64,000 bases of DNA from Azospirillum oryzae (GCF_900177515.1 NZ_FXAK01000005.1:380501-444500), one strand, 5' to 3'. Counted from the stretch's first letter, positions 16,513-26,272 are shown. Translations and numbers: made by a program. The notes: a model not told the origin generated them from the sequence alone.

Positions 16513-19500
16513 TCACGCCGCCTGTGCCGGGCGTTCGCGCATCCGCTGTTCCAGCGCCCGCCAGCGCGGCTCGACCGCTTCGAGCGCGCGGTGCTTGACC
16601 GGGCCGAAACCGCGGATCTCCTGCGGCAGTGCCGCCAGCTCCACCGCGGTGGCGAGGCGATCGGCCGACAGCCGCTCGGCGATCTCCGCCACGGTCGCCT
16701 CGTAGCGGGCGATCAGGGCACGCTCCATCTTCCGTTCCGCCGTGTAGCCGAACGGATCGAGCGCGGTGCCGCGCAGCTTTTTCATCGCCGCCAGCCCGCG
16801 GAACACCGGCAGGATCCAGGCGCCCAGCGCCATCTTGCGCGGCTCGCCATAGCCATTGGTGTCGCGCGACAGCAGCGGCGGAGCGAGGTGGAAGACCGGC
16901 TTCCAGTCGCCCTCGAACCGCTCCTCCAGGCTTTTGGCAAAGGCCGGATCGCTGTGCAGGCGGGCCACCTCATACTCGTCCTTGTAGGCCATCAGCTTGA
17001 AGGCGCTGCGCGCCACCGCCTCCGCCAGTACGGTCGAACCGGGGGCGACGCGGGCCTCCGCCTGCCGCGCCCGCTCCACCAGCGCGCGGTAACGGTCGGC
17101 ATAGGCGCGGTCCTGATAGTCGGTAAGGAAGGCGGCCCGGCGCTCGACGATGGTGGCGAGGTCGGTTGCCGGCGCCTCCTCCTCCGCGCCCAGGGTCGCC
17201 AGCAGCTCCGGCCGGTGCGCGGCGAGGCGGCCGAAGGCGAAGGCGCGCAGGTTGGCGGGGACGCCGGTGCCGTTCAGTTCGATGGCGCGGGTCAGCGCCT
17301 CCAGCCCGACCGGCAGCAGCCCCTTCTGGAAGGCGACGCCCATCAGGAAGACGTTGGCGAGGATGCTGTCGCCGAATAGGGCGGTGACCACCCGGTTGGC
17401 GTCCACCACCTCCACCCGGTCGGGCCCGGCGGCGCGGCGCAAGCTGCGCAGCAGCCCGCCGGCATCGGGAAGCTTGGTTCCGTCGCGGGTGAAGGCGCCG
17501 GTCGGGGCGACATGGGCGTTCGCCACCACCCGCGTCCGGCCCAGGCGCACCGTCTTCAGCGCGTCGGGAGAGGCGGCGACCACCGTGTCGCAGGCCAGAA
17601 CCAGCTGCGCCTGCTTCGGATCGATCCGCGCCTGATTGAGCCGCGCCGCGTCGCCGGCCACCCGAAGGTAGCTGTAGACGGCGCCGCCCTTCTGCGCGAA
17701 GCCCATGAAGTCGAGCGCGGAGGACGCCTTGCCCTCCAGATGGGCGGCCATCGCCAGCACGGCGCCGACGGTGACGACGCCGGTGCCGCCGACGCCCACA
17801 ATCAAAATCTCGGCCAGGATCTCGGCCGGATCCTCGGCTGCGGAATAATGCGGCAGCGGAAGGGCGGCCAGATCGTCGGCGAAGCGGGCGGCGACCTTGT
17901 CCGGGTTCGGCTTGCGCAAGGTTCCGCCCATCACCGAGACGAAGCTGGGGCAGAAGCCGTCGGCGCAGGAATAATCCTTGTTGCAGCTGGACTGGTCGAT
18001 CTGCCGCTTCACCCCGAATTCGGTCTGCTTGGGCTGCACCGACAGGCAGTTCGACTTCTTGCCGCAATCGCCGCAGCCTTCGCAGACCAGATCGTTGATG
18101 ACCATGCGGCGGGCCGGGTCGGCCATGGTGCCGCGCTTGCGCCGGCGGCGTTTCTCGGCGGCGCAGGTCTGTTCATAGACGATGGCGGTGACGCCCGGAA
18201 TTTCGCGCATCTCGCGCTGGACGGCGTCCAACTCCTCGCGGTGATGCACGGTGGTGAAGGGGGCGAGACCGCTGCGGCTGTCGTACTGTTCCGGCGCGTC
18301 GCTGACCACGGCGATGCGGGTGATGCCCTCCGCCGCCAGTTGGCGGGTGATGGCGTCGACGGAGATCGGGCCGTCCACCGGCTGGCCGCCGGTCATGGCC
18401 ACGGCGTCGTTGAACAGGATCTTGTAGGTGATGTTGACCTTGGCGGCCACCGCCTGCCGGATCGCCAGCAGGCCGGAATGGAAATAGGTGCCCTCGCCCA
18501 GATTCTGGAAGATGTGCGGGCGGTTGCTGTAGCGCGACTGCCCGATCCAGCTGACGCCCTCGCCGCCCATCTGGCTGAGGCCGACCGTGTCGCGGTCCAT
18601 CCACGACGCCATGAAATGGCAGCCGATGCCCGCCATCGCCTTGCTGCCCTCCGGCACCTTGGTCGAGCTGTTGTGCGGGCAGCCGGAGCAGAAATAGGGG
18701 GTGCGGGGCAGGGCAGGGGCGGCGGGGGCTTCGCCCGGCAGCAGGTCGGCGAGACGGGCCGAGAAGTCCCGTTGGGGCAAGCGGTGGCGGATGCGCTCCA
18801 CCAGCGCCTTGGCGACGATCCAGGGGCGAAGCTCGCCGGTGGCGGGCAGAAGAGAGGCGCCGAACTCGTCGGTCTTGCCGACCACGGCGCGCGGGCGCTC
18901 GCCGGCCGGCAGGTGGAACAGCAGGTCCTTCAGCTGGCCCTCGACGACGGGGGCCTTTTCCTCGACCACCAGAATTTCTTCCGCGCCACGGGCGACGGAA
19001 AGGGCGAAGTCGGGCTCCAGCGGCCAGGACAGGCCTATCTTGTGGACCGACAGCCCGATCTCCGCCGCCTCGACCGGGCCGATGCCCAGCACACGCAGCG
19101 CCTCCATCAGGTCGAGATGCGCCTTGCCGGTCGTGACGATGCGCAGCCACCCGCCCTTACCCAACACAGTCCGGTCGATGCAGTTGACGCGGGCGAAGGC
19201 CTTCACCGCCGCGACCTTGGCGGCCAGCCGCTCCTCGATGGCGAGGCTGGGCAGGTCGGGCCAGCGGTAATGCAAGCCCCCCGGCGGCGGTTCGAACTCC
19301 ACCGGCAAAAAGCCGCGGTCCAGCGACGGCAGCCGTACCGTGGCGGAGCTTTCCACCGATTCAGAGATCGCCTTGAACCCGACCCAGGCGCCGGAAAAAC
19401 GCGACAGGGCATAGCCGTAGAGCCCGAAATCGAGGAATTCGCGCACGCCCGACGGGTTCAGCACCGGCATCGACCACGCGATCATCGCAAGATCGCTCTG

Positions 19501-20010
19501 GTGCGGCATGCTGGAGGACACACAGCCATGGTCGTCGCCGGCCACCGCCAGTACGCCGCCGCGCGGCGAGCTGCCATAGGCGTTGGCATGCTTCAGCACG
19601 TCGCCGGAGCGGTCCACCCCCGGCCCCTTGCCGTACCACATGCCGAACACGCCATCGACGGTGCCCTCGCCCGACGATTCGACCTGCTGGGTCCCCATCA
19701 CGGCGGTGGCGCCCAAATCCTCGTTCACGCCGGGGACGAAGCTGATGGCGTTGGCGTCGAGATGCTTGCGGGCCTGCCACAGCGCCTGATCCAGCCCGCC
19801 CAGCGGCGACCCGCGATAGCCGCTGACGAAGCCGGCGGTGTTCAGCCCGGCCCGCCGGTCGCTTTCCGCCTGGAGCAGCAGCAGCCTGACCAGCGCCTGG
19901 GTGCCGGACAGATACACCTGGCCCTCCGCGCGGGCATAGCGGTCGTCCAGGCGATAGCTGTCATCGATCGCCGGCTGTTCCGCCCGCAGGCCCTTCGGCA
20001 TGCCGTCCAT
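16513..20010 (-). CDS. fused indolepyruvate ferredoxin oxidoreductase (alpha-gamma/beta)
   Basis: Cytosolic enzyme of 1165 residues that oxidatively decarboxylates aryl-pyruvates (indolepyruvate, phenylpyruvate) to acyl-CoA with reduction of ferredoxin, using thiamine diphosphate and Fe-S clusters. The pyrimidine-binding part has GYRGSPLGGLDQAL near 60-73. A cysteine motif FCSGCPHNSST lies near 440. A ferredoxin-like cysteine set CEGCGDCGKKSNC lies near 642-655. The gamma-type domain begins around 745 (ILIVGVGGTGVVTVG). IorA and IorB are fused, as in many alphaproteobacteria. The start follows a GAGGGG-type site. It links to aromatic amino acid and auxin-precursor breakdown. It lies 163 bp downstream of the GMC oxidoreductase. 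Confidence 0.93.
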   Translation of the reverse strand: MDGMPKGLRAEQPAIDDSYRLDDRYARAEGQVYLSGTQALVRLLLLQAESDRRAGLNTAGFVSGYRGSPLGGLDQALWQARKHLDANAISFVPGVNEDLGATAVMGTQQVESSGEGTVDGVFGMWYGKGPGVDRSGDVLKHANAYGSSPRGGVLAVAGDDHGCVSSSMPHQSDLAMIAWSMPVLNPSGVREFLDFGLYGYALSRFSGAWVGFKAISESVESSATVRLPSLDRGFLPVEFEPPPGGLHYRWPDLPSLAIEERLAAKVAAVKAFARVNCIDRTVLGKGGWLRIVTTGKAHLDLMEALRVLGIGPVEAAEIGLSVHKIGLSWPLEPDFALSVARGAEEILVVEEKAPVVEGQLKDLLFHLPAGERPRAVVGKTDEFGASLLPATGELRPWIVAKALVERIRHRLPQRDFSARLADLLPGEAPAAPALPRTPYFCSGCPHNSSTKVPEGSKAMAGIGCHFMASWMDRDTVGLSQMGGEGVSWIGQSRYSNRPHIFQNLGEGTYFHSGLLAIRQAVAAKVNITYKILFNDAVAMTGGQPVDGPISVDAITRQLAAEGITRIAVVSDAPEQYDSRSGLAPFTTVHHREELDAVQREMREIPGVTAIVYEQTCAAEKRRRRKRGTMADPARRMVINDLVCEGCGDCGKKSNCLSVQPKQTEFGVKRQIDQSSCNKDYSCADGFCPSFVSVMGGTLRKPNPDKVAARFADDLAALPLPHYSAAEDPAEILAEILIVGVGGTGVVTVGAVLAMAAHLEGKASSALDFMGFAQKGGAVYSYLRVAGDAARLNQARIDPKQAQLVLACDTVVAASPDALKTVRLGRTRVVANAHVAPTGAFTRDGTKLPDAGGLLRSLRRAAGPDRVEVVDANRVVTALFGDSILANVFLMGVAFQKGLLPVGLEALTRAIELNGTGVPANLRAFAFGRLAAHRPELLATLGAEEEAPATDLATIVERRAAFLTDYQDRAYADRYRALVERARQAEARVAPGSTVLAEAVARSAFKLMAYKDEYEVARLHSDPAFAKSLEERFEGDWKPVFHLAPPLLSRDTNGYGEPRKMALGAWILPVFRGLAAMKKLRGTALDPFGYTAERKMERALIARYEATVAEIAERLSADRLATAVELAALPQEIRGFGPVKHRALEAVEPRWRALEQRMRERPAQAA

Positions 20011-20148
20011 CTCTCGTCCCCTCGGATTCTATCGTTGGGGACAAGTCTGCGCCTTTCGCAGGCAAATGATTTTGCGGGTTGGCCGTGGATCGGGGGTGAT
20101 CGGAAAATCCCATTGCTGATTGTTAGGTCACAGAGCGAAATTTTTGCG

Positions 20149-20171
20149 CCGTCGGCCGTGCTTTCCGACGG
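20149..20171 (-). terminator. stem-loop just after the GMC oxidoreductase stop
   Basis: CCGTCGG (20149-20155) and CCGACGG (20165-20171) form a perfect 7-bp stem with a 9-nt loop. It starts 3 bp downstream of the minus-strand stop. On that strand it is followed by an A-run rather than a T-run, so it is not a canonical intrinsic terminator; it may protect the 3' end or work with Rho. Confidence 0.3.
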
Positions 20172-20173
20172 GG

Positions 20174-21811
20174 CTACCCTTTCAGGGCCGCGCGGCGGTC
20201 GGCCCGCATCAGGGCGGCGCCGCGTTCGGCGATCATCACCGTCGGCGTGTTGGTGTTGCCGGAGGTCAGCGTCGGCATCACCGAGGCGTCGATCACCCGC
20301 AAGCCGCGCACGCCGCGCACCCGCATCTCCGCATCGGTGACGGCGGTGGCGTCGTCCTTGCCGCCCATCCGGCAGGTGCCGACGGGGTGGAAGATGGTGG
20401 TGCCGATGTCGCCGGCGGCATTCACCAGCTCCTCTTCGGTCTGGAAGCCGGGGCCGGGCTTGTATTCCTGCGGGTGGTAGGGAGCGAGCGCCGGCTGAGC
20501 CACGATCCGCCGGGTCAGCGCCAGCGCCTTCGCCGCCTTGGCGCGGTCGGCCGGATCGGACAGGTAGCAGGGGGCGATGGCCGGATTCTCGCGGTGGTCG
20601 GCGCTGGTGATGCGGGTCCAGCCGCGCGACGCCGGGCGCAGGTCGCAGACGCTGGCGGTGAAGGCCGGGAATGCATGCAGCGGATCGCCGAACTTCTCCA
20701 GCGACAGCGGCTGCACATGGTATTCCAGGTCGGCGGTCGCGACCTCCGGCGACGATTTGGCGAAGACGCCGAGCTGGCTGGGCGCCATGGTCAGCGGCCC
20801 TTTGCGGAACAGCGCGTATTCCAGCCCCATCATCGCCTTGCCGAACAGGCTGCCCGCCCGCTTGTTCAGCGTGACGATGCCGTCGACCTTGTAGATCATG
20901 CGCAGCTGCAGATGGTCCTGCAGGTTGGCGCCGACATCCGGCGCGTCCAGCACCACCGGAATGCCGAGCTTCTTCAGATGCTCCGCCGGGCCGATGCCGG
21001 AGCGCTGGAGGATCGCCGGGCTGCCGATGGCGCCTGCCGCCAGCACCGTCTCGATCTTCGAGGTCGCCCGCGCCGGCTCCCCCTTCACGGTGAAGCGGAT
21101 GCCGGTGACGCGCCCGTCGGCGATCTCCACCCTGTCGATGGCCGCCTCGATGGCGAGCTTCAGGTTCGGGCGGTCGAGCGCGGGGCGCAGGAAGGCCTTG
21201 GCCGCGCTCCAGCGGATGCCGCCCTTCTGGTTCACCTCGAAACTGCCGACGCCGAGATTGTCGCCGCGGTTGAAGTCGTCGTTGCGCGGGATGCCGGCCT
21301 GCTGCGCCGCCTCGGCGAAGCGGTCGAGCAGGTCCCAGCGCAGCCGCTGCCGCTCCACCCGCCATTCGCCGCCGGCGCCATGCATCTCGTCGGCGCCGCG
21401 CCAGTAATCCTCGCTGCCCTTGAAGACCGGCAGCACCTCCTTCCAGCTCCAGCGGCTGTCGCCGGTGATGGCAGCCCATTCATCGTAATCACGAGCCTGT
21501 CCGCGCATGGCGATCATGCCGTTGATCGACGAACAGCCGCCCAGCACCTTGCCGCGGGCGTAATGGATGCTGCGGCCGTTCAGCCCCGGCTCGGACTCCG
21601 TCTTGAAGCACCAGTCGGTGCGCGGGTTGCCGATGCAGAACAGATAGCCGGCGGGGATGTGCAGCCAGACCCAGCTGTCCTTGCCGCCGGCCTCCAGCAG
21701 CAGGACCGAGACGTCCGGATCAGCCGACAGCCGGTTGGCCAGCACGCAGCCGGCCGTGCCGCCGCCCGCGATGATGTAATCGAAGCTGCCGAAGTCCAAC
21801 ACGTCCGCCAT
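20174..21811 (-). CDS. GMC-family FAD-dependent alcohol/choline dehydrogenase
   Basis: Flavoprotein of 545 residues, a normal length for glucose-methanol-choline oxidoreductases. The ADP-binding fold is DYIIAGGGTAGCVLANRLS at the N-terminus. The GMC signature 1 region is YARGKVLGGCSSINGMI, and VGTCRMG plus GNTNTPTVMIAE near the C-terminus carry the catalytic His region. Choline dehydrogenase is the best-known relative, but there are no betaine genes nearby, so the substrate may be another primary alcohol. The ribosome site GGGAGGGA precedes the ATG at 21811. Confidence 0.92.
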   Translation of the reverse strand: MADVLDFGSFDYIIAGGGTAGCVLANRLSADPDVSVLLLEAGGKDSWVWLHIPAGYLFCIGNPRTDWCFKTESEPGLNGRSIHYARGKVLGGCSSINGMIAMRGQARDYDEWAAITGDSRWSWKEVLPVFKGSEDYWRGADEMHGAGGEWRVERQRLRWDLLDRFAEAAQQAGIPRNDDFNRGDNLGVGSFEVNQKGGIRWSAAKAFLRPALDRPNLKLAIEAAIDRVEIADGRVTGIRFTVKGEPARATSKIETVLAAGAIGSPAILQRSGIGPAEHLKKLGIPVVLDAPDVGANLQDHLQLRMIYKVDGIVTLNKRAGSLFGKAMMGLEYALFRKGPLTMAPSQLGVFAKSSPEVATADLEYHVQPLSLEKFGDPLHAFPAFTASVCDLRPASRGWTRITSADHRENPAIAPCYLSDPADRAKAAKALALTRRIVAQPALAPYHPQEYKPGPGFQTEEELVNAAGDIGTTIFHPVGTCRMGGKDDATAVTDAEMRVRGVRGLRVIDASVMPTLTSGNTNTPTVMIAERGAALMRADRRAALKG

Positions 21812-21904
21812 CGCGTCCCTCCCGTGGGGATTATTGATTTGTCGGACATATTAGATTGCTGAGCGAGCGAACGATCCAGCGAAATTTCGCCGCAGCGGCG
21901 GCGG

Positions 21905-21936
21905 CCGGGGGGCGCCGGGGGGCGCCGGGGGGCGCC
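21905..21936. repeat. GC-rich 10-bp tandem repeat (3 copies)
   Basis: CCGGGGGGCG is repeated three times without change (21905-21914, 21915-21924, 21925-21934) plus a partial CC, between the EamA and GMC genes. The last CCGGGGGG (21925-21932) can also pair with CCCCCCGG at 21945-21952 across a 12-nt loop. That gives a strong GC hairpin 9 bp past the minus-strand stop of the EamA gene. No T-run follows. It could slow or stop transcription from eamA. Confidence 0.7.
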
Positions 21937-21961
21937 CTGCGGCTCCCCCCGGTCCGTTCGC

Positions 21962-22843
21962 CTATTTCCGGTTGACCAGCGCCACGCCGCAGACCGCCAC
22001 CGCCATGCCCATCAGCGCCACGATCCCCAGCTTCTCGCCGAACAGGATCCAGGCGATCAGCGTGGTGACCGGCGGGGTCAGGTAGAACAGGCTGGCGACC
22101 TTGGCCGCCGCACCGCGGCGGATCAGGGCGAACAGCAGGAAGATGGCGCCGACCGACAGCACGAAGCACAGCCACAGCAGGGCAAAGACGAACTCCCCCG
22201 TCCACTGCACCTGCATCGTCTCAGTCAGCGGCGCGGCGATTGCCAGGGCCAGCGCGGTGGCGCCGTACTGGATGGCGGTGCCGCTGCGCAGATCCATGCC
22301 GCCGCCATGGCGCTTCTGGTAGAGCGTGCCCAGCGTGATGCCGACCAGCGCCACCAGGGCATAGGCGAACGGGACCAGATGCGCCGCGTCGATCGACAGC
22401 TTCTCCCGCACCACCAGCCCGACGCCGGCAAGGCCCAGCAGCAGCCCGACCCATTGCCGGCCGGTCACCCGTTCGCCCAGCAGCGGGCCGGACAGGGCGG
22501 CGGTCAGCAGCGGCTGGATGCCGACCACCAGCGCGGTCACGCCCGCCGGCAGTCCCTGCGAGATGGCGATGAAGATGCCGCTGAGATAGACGCCATGGAC
22601 CAGCAGCCCGGCCAGCGCGATCCGCCCGGCGGTCGCCCAGTCCCTGGGCCAGGGCGCCCGGCTGACCAGCGCCACCAGCGCCAGCACCACGGCGACCAGC
22701 CCCAGCCGGATCAGCAGGAAGGTCAGCGGCTCCACATATGGCAGCCCGTATTTCGCGCCGATGAAGCCTGTGCTCCACAGCAGCACGAAAAGGCCCGGCA
22801 TCAGGCGCAGCCAGGGCTGGCCGCCCGTCGCGGTCCCGCTCAT
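21962..22843 (-). CDS. EamA/DMT-superfamily transporter
   Basis: Drug/metabolite transporter of 293 residues with about ten hydrophobic helices in two EamA repeats. The N-terminal segment LFVLLWSTGFIGAKYGLPYVEPL is typical of the RhaT/YdcZ-like EamA exporters, and GERVTGRQWVGLLLGLAGVGLV recurs at the end of the first repeat. Family members export amino acids or small metabolites; the substrate cannot be assigned. The ATG at 22843 follows GAAGGGA. It is 24 bp downstream of the antiporter's opposite end on the same strand, so it may be cotranscribed with that gene. Confidence 0.9.
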   Translation of the reverse strand: MSGTATGGQPWLRLMPGLFVLLWSTGFIGAKYGLPYVEPLTFLLIRLGLVAVVLALVALVSRAPWPRDWATAGRIALAGLLVHGVYLSGIFIAISQGLPAGVTALVVGIQPLLTAALSGPLLGERVTGRQWVGLLLGLAGVGLVVREKLSIDAAHLVPFAYALVALVGITLGTLYQKRHGGGMDLRSGTAIQYGATALALAIAAPLTETMQVQWTGEFVFALLWLCFVLSVGAIFLLFALIRRGAAAKVASLFYLTPPVTTLIAWILFGEKLGIVALMGMAVAVCGVALVNRK

Positions 22844-22867
22844 CTTTGAATCCCTTCCCCGATCCGG

Positions 22868-25384
22868 TCAGCTCACCGCCGGGACGGCCGGCGACGACTG
22901 GGTCGGCTGGCGGCGCGCCTCGGCGACCGCCTGGATGTGGGACTGCAAATCCGCGTCCTTCTGTACCAGCCGGCGGAAATCCTTCTCATCCAACACCAGC
23001 AATTGGCAATAGCCCAGCGCCCGCACGTCTGCATTGCGCCGCTGGCGGGACAAGAGCGCCATTTCGCCGAAGAAGTCGCCGGTGCCCAGCTTCACCGGCT
23101 CCGCCAGCATCGGCACCAGCACCTCGACGGCGCCCGACGCGATGAAGAACATGGCGTCGCCGCGGTCGCCCTTGCGCACGATGGTCTCGCCCGGCAGCGC
23201 CAGCTGGGCGCGCAGCAGCGTGGCGATGGTCGCCACCCGCTCCGACGGCAGGCCGGCGAACAGCGGCACCCGGCGCACCAGCTCCGCCACGTCGAATCGC
23301 ACATCCAGCTTCGGCAAGCGTTCCAGCACGCGGCGGCGCTGTTCCAGATCGCGTTCCAGGTCGGTCAGAACCTCCTGGCTGATGATCGATTCGGCGTGCA
23401 TGGCGCGGTATTCGGCATGCTCCAGCCGCAGGGCGGCGCGGCCGACGTAGCGGCTCTGCAGCACCACCGCATAATCGGGATATTGCAGCTTCAGGGCCGA
23501 CAGCGCCTGTTCGACGATGCCGAGCCGGCCGACCAGCATGCCCTCCAGCTCGAACGCCACCTCCTGGCCCAGCACACGGGCCAGACGGTCGCGGGTGAAG
23601 GCCAGCAGTTCGCGCAGCACGGTGCGCACGGCCACCAGAACCTCGAACCGCATCGACAGGCGGCGGGCCAGCGGCCGGTGGATGCCGAAGCGCCGCTGCA
23701 GCCAGCTGGCCGTCCGCATCCAGGGCGAGAAGGCGATGAAGGGCTCCTCGAAGGCGCGGTAGCCGTTGCGGCCCTGGCTCTTCACCGCGTCGAGCAGCCG
23801 GCCGCTGCGCCCCGCCAGCATCTCCATCACCGCGCGCGACACCACCCCTTCGGAGAAGTGGGCGTAATAGAGTTCCTCCTCGCGGTTCACCAGGATGACG
23901 AGGCCGATGGTGACGCGGTCCTCGCCGGTCAACTGGGCCTCCTCCTGGCGCTCCTGGTCGATCTTCTTCCGCCGCTCCTCATAGCGGGCGACCATCACGT
24001 CCTTGACGACGCCGTCGACCTCGTAGGTCTCGGCCACCGCGGCGACGCGGTCGCGGATGCTGTCGGTGGACAGCGCCAGCGCCCGGTTGCGCATGGCGTG
24101 CTCCACCGGAGTCAGCTCGTCCAGCTTCAGCAGGCGGATCAGCCAGCGCAGGGTGGTGCCGTTGATGAACAGCGTGACGAAGACGAAGCCGGTGACCATC
24201 ACCGCGATGAAGCTCTGCACCCGGTCGTGCACGCGGAAATTCTCGGTCACCGCCAGGGCCAGCGTCAGCGACACCGCGCCGCGCAGGCCACCCCACAGCA
24301 TCACCGACTTGTAGGAATTGCTGACCTTCTGCGCCAGACCGGCCCAGGACAGGATCGGCAGCAGCCCGAACAGCACGACCGCGCGCGCGGCGAAGGCGGC
24401 CAGCACCACAACCAGCACCAGCCCGACCTCCGCCCAGCCGGCATCGGCCATCAGGCGCGGCACCAGGATGGCGGTCAGCAGGAAGATCATGGAGTTGGCC
24501 CAGAAGCCCAGCTGCTGCCAGACATGCTCCATGGCGCCCCAGGTGGCGGGGGAGATGCGGGTCCGCCCGACCGAACCGATGACCAGCGCCGCCGCCACCA
24601 CCGCCACAACGCCGGACGCGCCGACATAATGTTCGGCCAGCACATAGGACAGATAGGCCAGCGCCACCGTCAGCGTGATCTCCGCCATCGGCTGGTTGCG
24701 CACCGGCTCCACCAGCATGCAGACGATGCGGCCGCAGACATAGCCGGTGACGACGCCGCCGGAGAAATCGCGCAGGAAGTCCAGCGCCGCTGCCCCGGCG
24801 CCGCCGGTGGCCTTGCGCGTCAGCATGTCGAGCAGCAGCGTGAACAGCGCGATGGCCGCGGCGTCGTTCAGCAGGCTTTCGCCCTCAACCAGCGTGGTCA
24901 GCCGGCGCGGCGCGCCAAGGTCGCGGAAGATGCCGATGACCGCCGCCGGGTCGGTGGAGGCGACGATGGACCCCAGCAGCAGGCAGGCGACCAGCCCCAG
25001 CGAGGTGAACAGGCTGACCGCGTAGCCGACGGCGAAGGTGCAGACGAACACCGCCACCACCGCCATCAGCAGGATCGGCCCCAGATCGTCGAACAGCCGG
25101 CGCACGTCGACCGCCAGAGCGGTTTCGAACAGCAGGATCGGCAGGAAGATGTGCAGCAGCACGTCGGATGAGACGTCCAGATCCGCCAGCGAGGCGAGGA
25201 AATCGTGGAACGGCCCCTTGCCCGGCATGCCGGCGAAGGTCTGGATCACTGCGCCCAGCGCCACACCGACGCCGGCCAGCAGCACCGTGTAGGGCATCTG
25301 GAACCGGGCGGCCAGCGGCGGCAGGAAACTGACGAGGGCGAGAAGCCCGGCAACGCCCAGGACTTGAATGACGATGTCGTGCAT
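22868..25384 (-). CDS. CPA1-type Na+/H+ antiporter with C-terminal cyclic-nucleotide-binding domain
   Basis: Inner-membrane cation/proton antiporter of 838 residues. The first 420 or so form the 12-helix NhaP/NHE exchanger with SIVASTDPAAVIGIF and EGESLLNDAAAIALF, the ion-binding helices of CPA1 proteins. A long cytoplasmic helical region follows. A cNMP domain lies near 690-815, with the phosphate-binding cassette FFGEMALLSRQRRNADV. This layout resembles sperm-type and bacterial NHEs gated by cyclic nucleotides, so cAMP or cGMP control of pH/Na+ homeostasis is plausible. The start at 25384 (MHDIVIQVLG) begins directly with helix 1; upstream in-frame extension is low-quality and was excluded. 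Confidence 0.9.
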   Translation of the reverse strand: MHDIVIQVLGVAGLLALVSFLPPLAARFQMPYTVLLAGVGVALGAVIQTFAGMPGKGPFHDFLASLADLDVSSDVLLHIFLPILLFETALAVDVRRLFDDLGPILLMAVVAVFVCTFAVGYAVSLFTSLGLVACLLLGSIVASTDPAAVIGIFRDLGAPRRLTTLVEGESLLNDAAAIALFTLLLDMLTRKATGGAGAAALDFLRDFSGGVVTGYVCGRIVCMLVEPVRNQPMAEITLTVALAYLSYVLAEHYVGASGVVAVVAAALVIGSVGRTRISPATWGAMEHVWQQLGFWANSMIFLLTAILVPRLMADAGWAEVGLVLVVVLAAFAARAVVLFGLLPILSWAGLAQKVSNSYKSVMLWGGLRGAVSLTLALAVTENFRVHDRVQSFIAVMVTGFVFVTLFINGTTLRWLIRLLKLDELTPVEHAMRNRALALSTDSIRDRVAAVAETYEVDGVVKDVMVARYEERRKKIDQERQEEAQLTGEDRVTIGLVILVNREEELYYAHFSEGVVSRAVMEMLAGRSGRLLDAVKSQGRNGYRAFEEPFIAFSPWMRTASWLQRRFGIHRPLARRLSMRFEVLVAVRTVLRELLAFTRDRLARVLGQEVAFELEGMLVGRLGIVEQALSALKLQYPDYAVVLQSRYVGRAALRLEHAEYRAMHAESIISQEVLTDLERDLEQRRRVLERLPKLDVRFDVAELVRRVPLFAGLPSERVATIATLLRAQLALPGETIVRKGDRGDAMFFIASGAVEVLVPMLAEPVKLGTGDFFGEMALLSRQRRNADVRALGYCQLLVLDEKDFRRLVQKDADLQSHIQAVAEARRQPTQSSPAVPAVS

Positions 25385-25624
25385 GTTTCCACGGAACGGC
25401 TGCGGCGTGGGCTGCACGGTATCGCCGCACTGTGGCGGTAGCAAGACCGGGAACCGTCCGGTCCTGCGGCAAAAATGGTCCGCAGCGATGTGCGCGCCGC
25501 TGCCCTGAGGCCGGGCTGAATCGAAGTGGCTGCCTGCAACCCTGCGGGCCGGCGCTGGCGGCGGGACACGCATTTGGCTAGGATGGCCGAAGTTTGGTCC
25601 TGATAGGAACGCGGGGGTGCGGGA

Positions 25625-26236
25625 ATGGATGCGGTCGGGATGTTGCGGCCGGCGCTGGCCGGCCTGGGTCTGCTGCTGTCGGTGAGCGGTTCGGCGCTGG
25701 CCACCGATCCGGCTGCCGCACCGACCACGTCGGAGGATTTCATCCGCGCGCTGAAGCCGGACCGGCCGCAGGGCGACGAGAGGCCGCGGACCCGCGGCCT
25801 GGCGCTGGGAACCGGCGACACCACCGCTGCGCCCGCTCCCACTCCGGCACCGGCGCCGTCCTACGGCACTCCCGCCCCCCAGCCAAAGGCGGCGCCGCGC
25901 ATCAGCTTCCAGGTGGAGTTCGCCTTCAATTCGGCGGAACTGACGCCGAAGGCGACCGGCATCCTGAACGAGCTGGGCCGCGCCCTGACCTCGCCGGATC
26001 TCGCCGCCTACCGCTTCCAGCTGACCGGCCACACCGACGGCGTCGGCAATCCCAGCTACAACCTCGCCCTGTCGACGCGGCGTGCCGTCTCGGTGCGCGA
26101 TTACCTGACCAGGACCTTCGGCGTGTCGTCGGACCGGCTGGTCGCCGTCGGCCGCGGTTCGCAGCAGCTTCTCGACCCGGCGAACCCGGCCAGCGACGTC
26201 AACCGGCGGGTGGAGATCGTCAATCTGGGCTCCTGA
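25625..26236 (+). CDS. OmpA-family peptidoglycan-binding envelope protein
   Basis: Exported protein of 203 residues. A signal peptide ends near SALA-TDP (about residue 25). A Pro/Ala linker (about 70-90) leads to an OmpA_C domain at about 95-200, with FEFNSAELTPKA-like FAFNSAELTPKA and LTGHTDGVGNPSYNLALSTRRA. The conserved Asp and Arg for diaminopimelate binding are present (GHTD and RR). It probably tethers an envelope structure to peptidoglycan. An ATG at 25640 (MLRPALAGLG) would give a shorter signal peptide and is an alternative. It is divergent from the antiporter with a 240-bp spacer in which no convincing promoter was found. Confidence 0.87.
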   Translation: MDAVGMLRPALAGLGLLLSVSGSALATDPAAAPTTSEDFIRALKPDRPQGDERPRTRGLALGTGDTTAAPAPTPAPAPSYGTPAPQPKAAPRISFQVEFAFNSAELTPKATGILNELGRALTSPDLAAYRFQLTGHTDGVGNPSYNLALSTRRAVSVRDYLTRTFGVSSDRLVAVGRGSQQLLDPANPASDVNRRVEIVNLGS

Positions 26237-26272
26237 CCGGGTGGGGCCGGAGAGTAGGGCGGGCGGAGCTAC

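Noticed and set aside
17512..20340. Long plus-strand open frame opposite the indolepyruvate oxidoreductase
   Set aside because: Antisense shadow; the minus-strand protein has Fe-S and TPP motifs, and the antisense product has no coherent domain.
22937..25171. Long plus-strand frame opposite the antiporter
   Set aside because: Composition (Gln/His/Arg/Gly-rich) is typical of antisense reading; the antiporter domains are clear on the other strand.
25385..26032. Extension of the antiporter towards 26032
   Set aside because: It would overlap the OmpA gene on the other strand and has no membrane or domain content; 25384 begins directly with the first helix.
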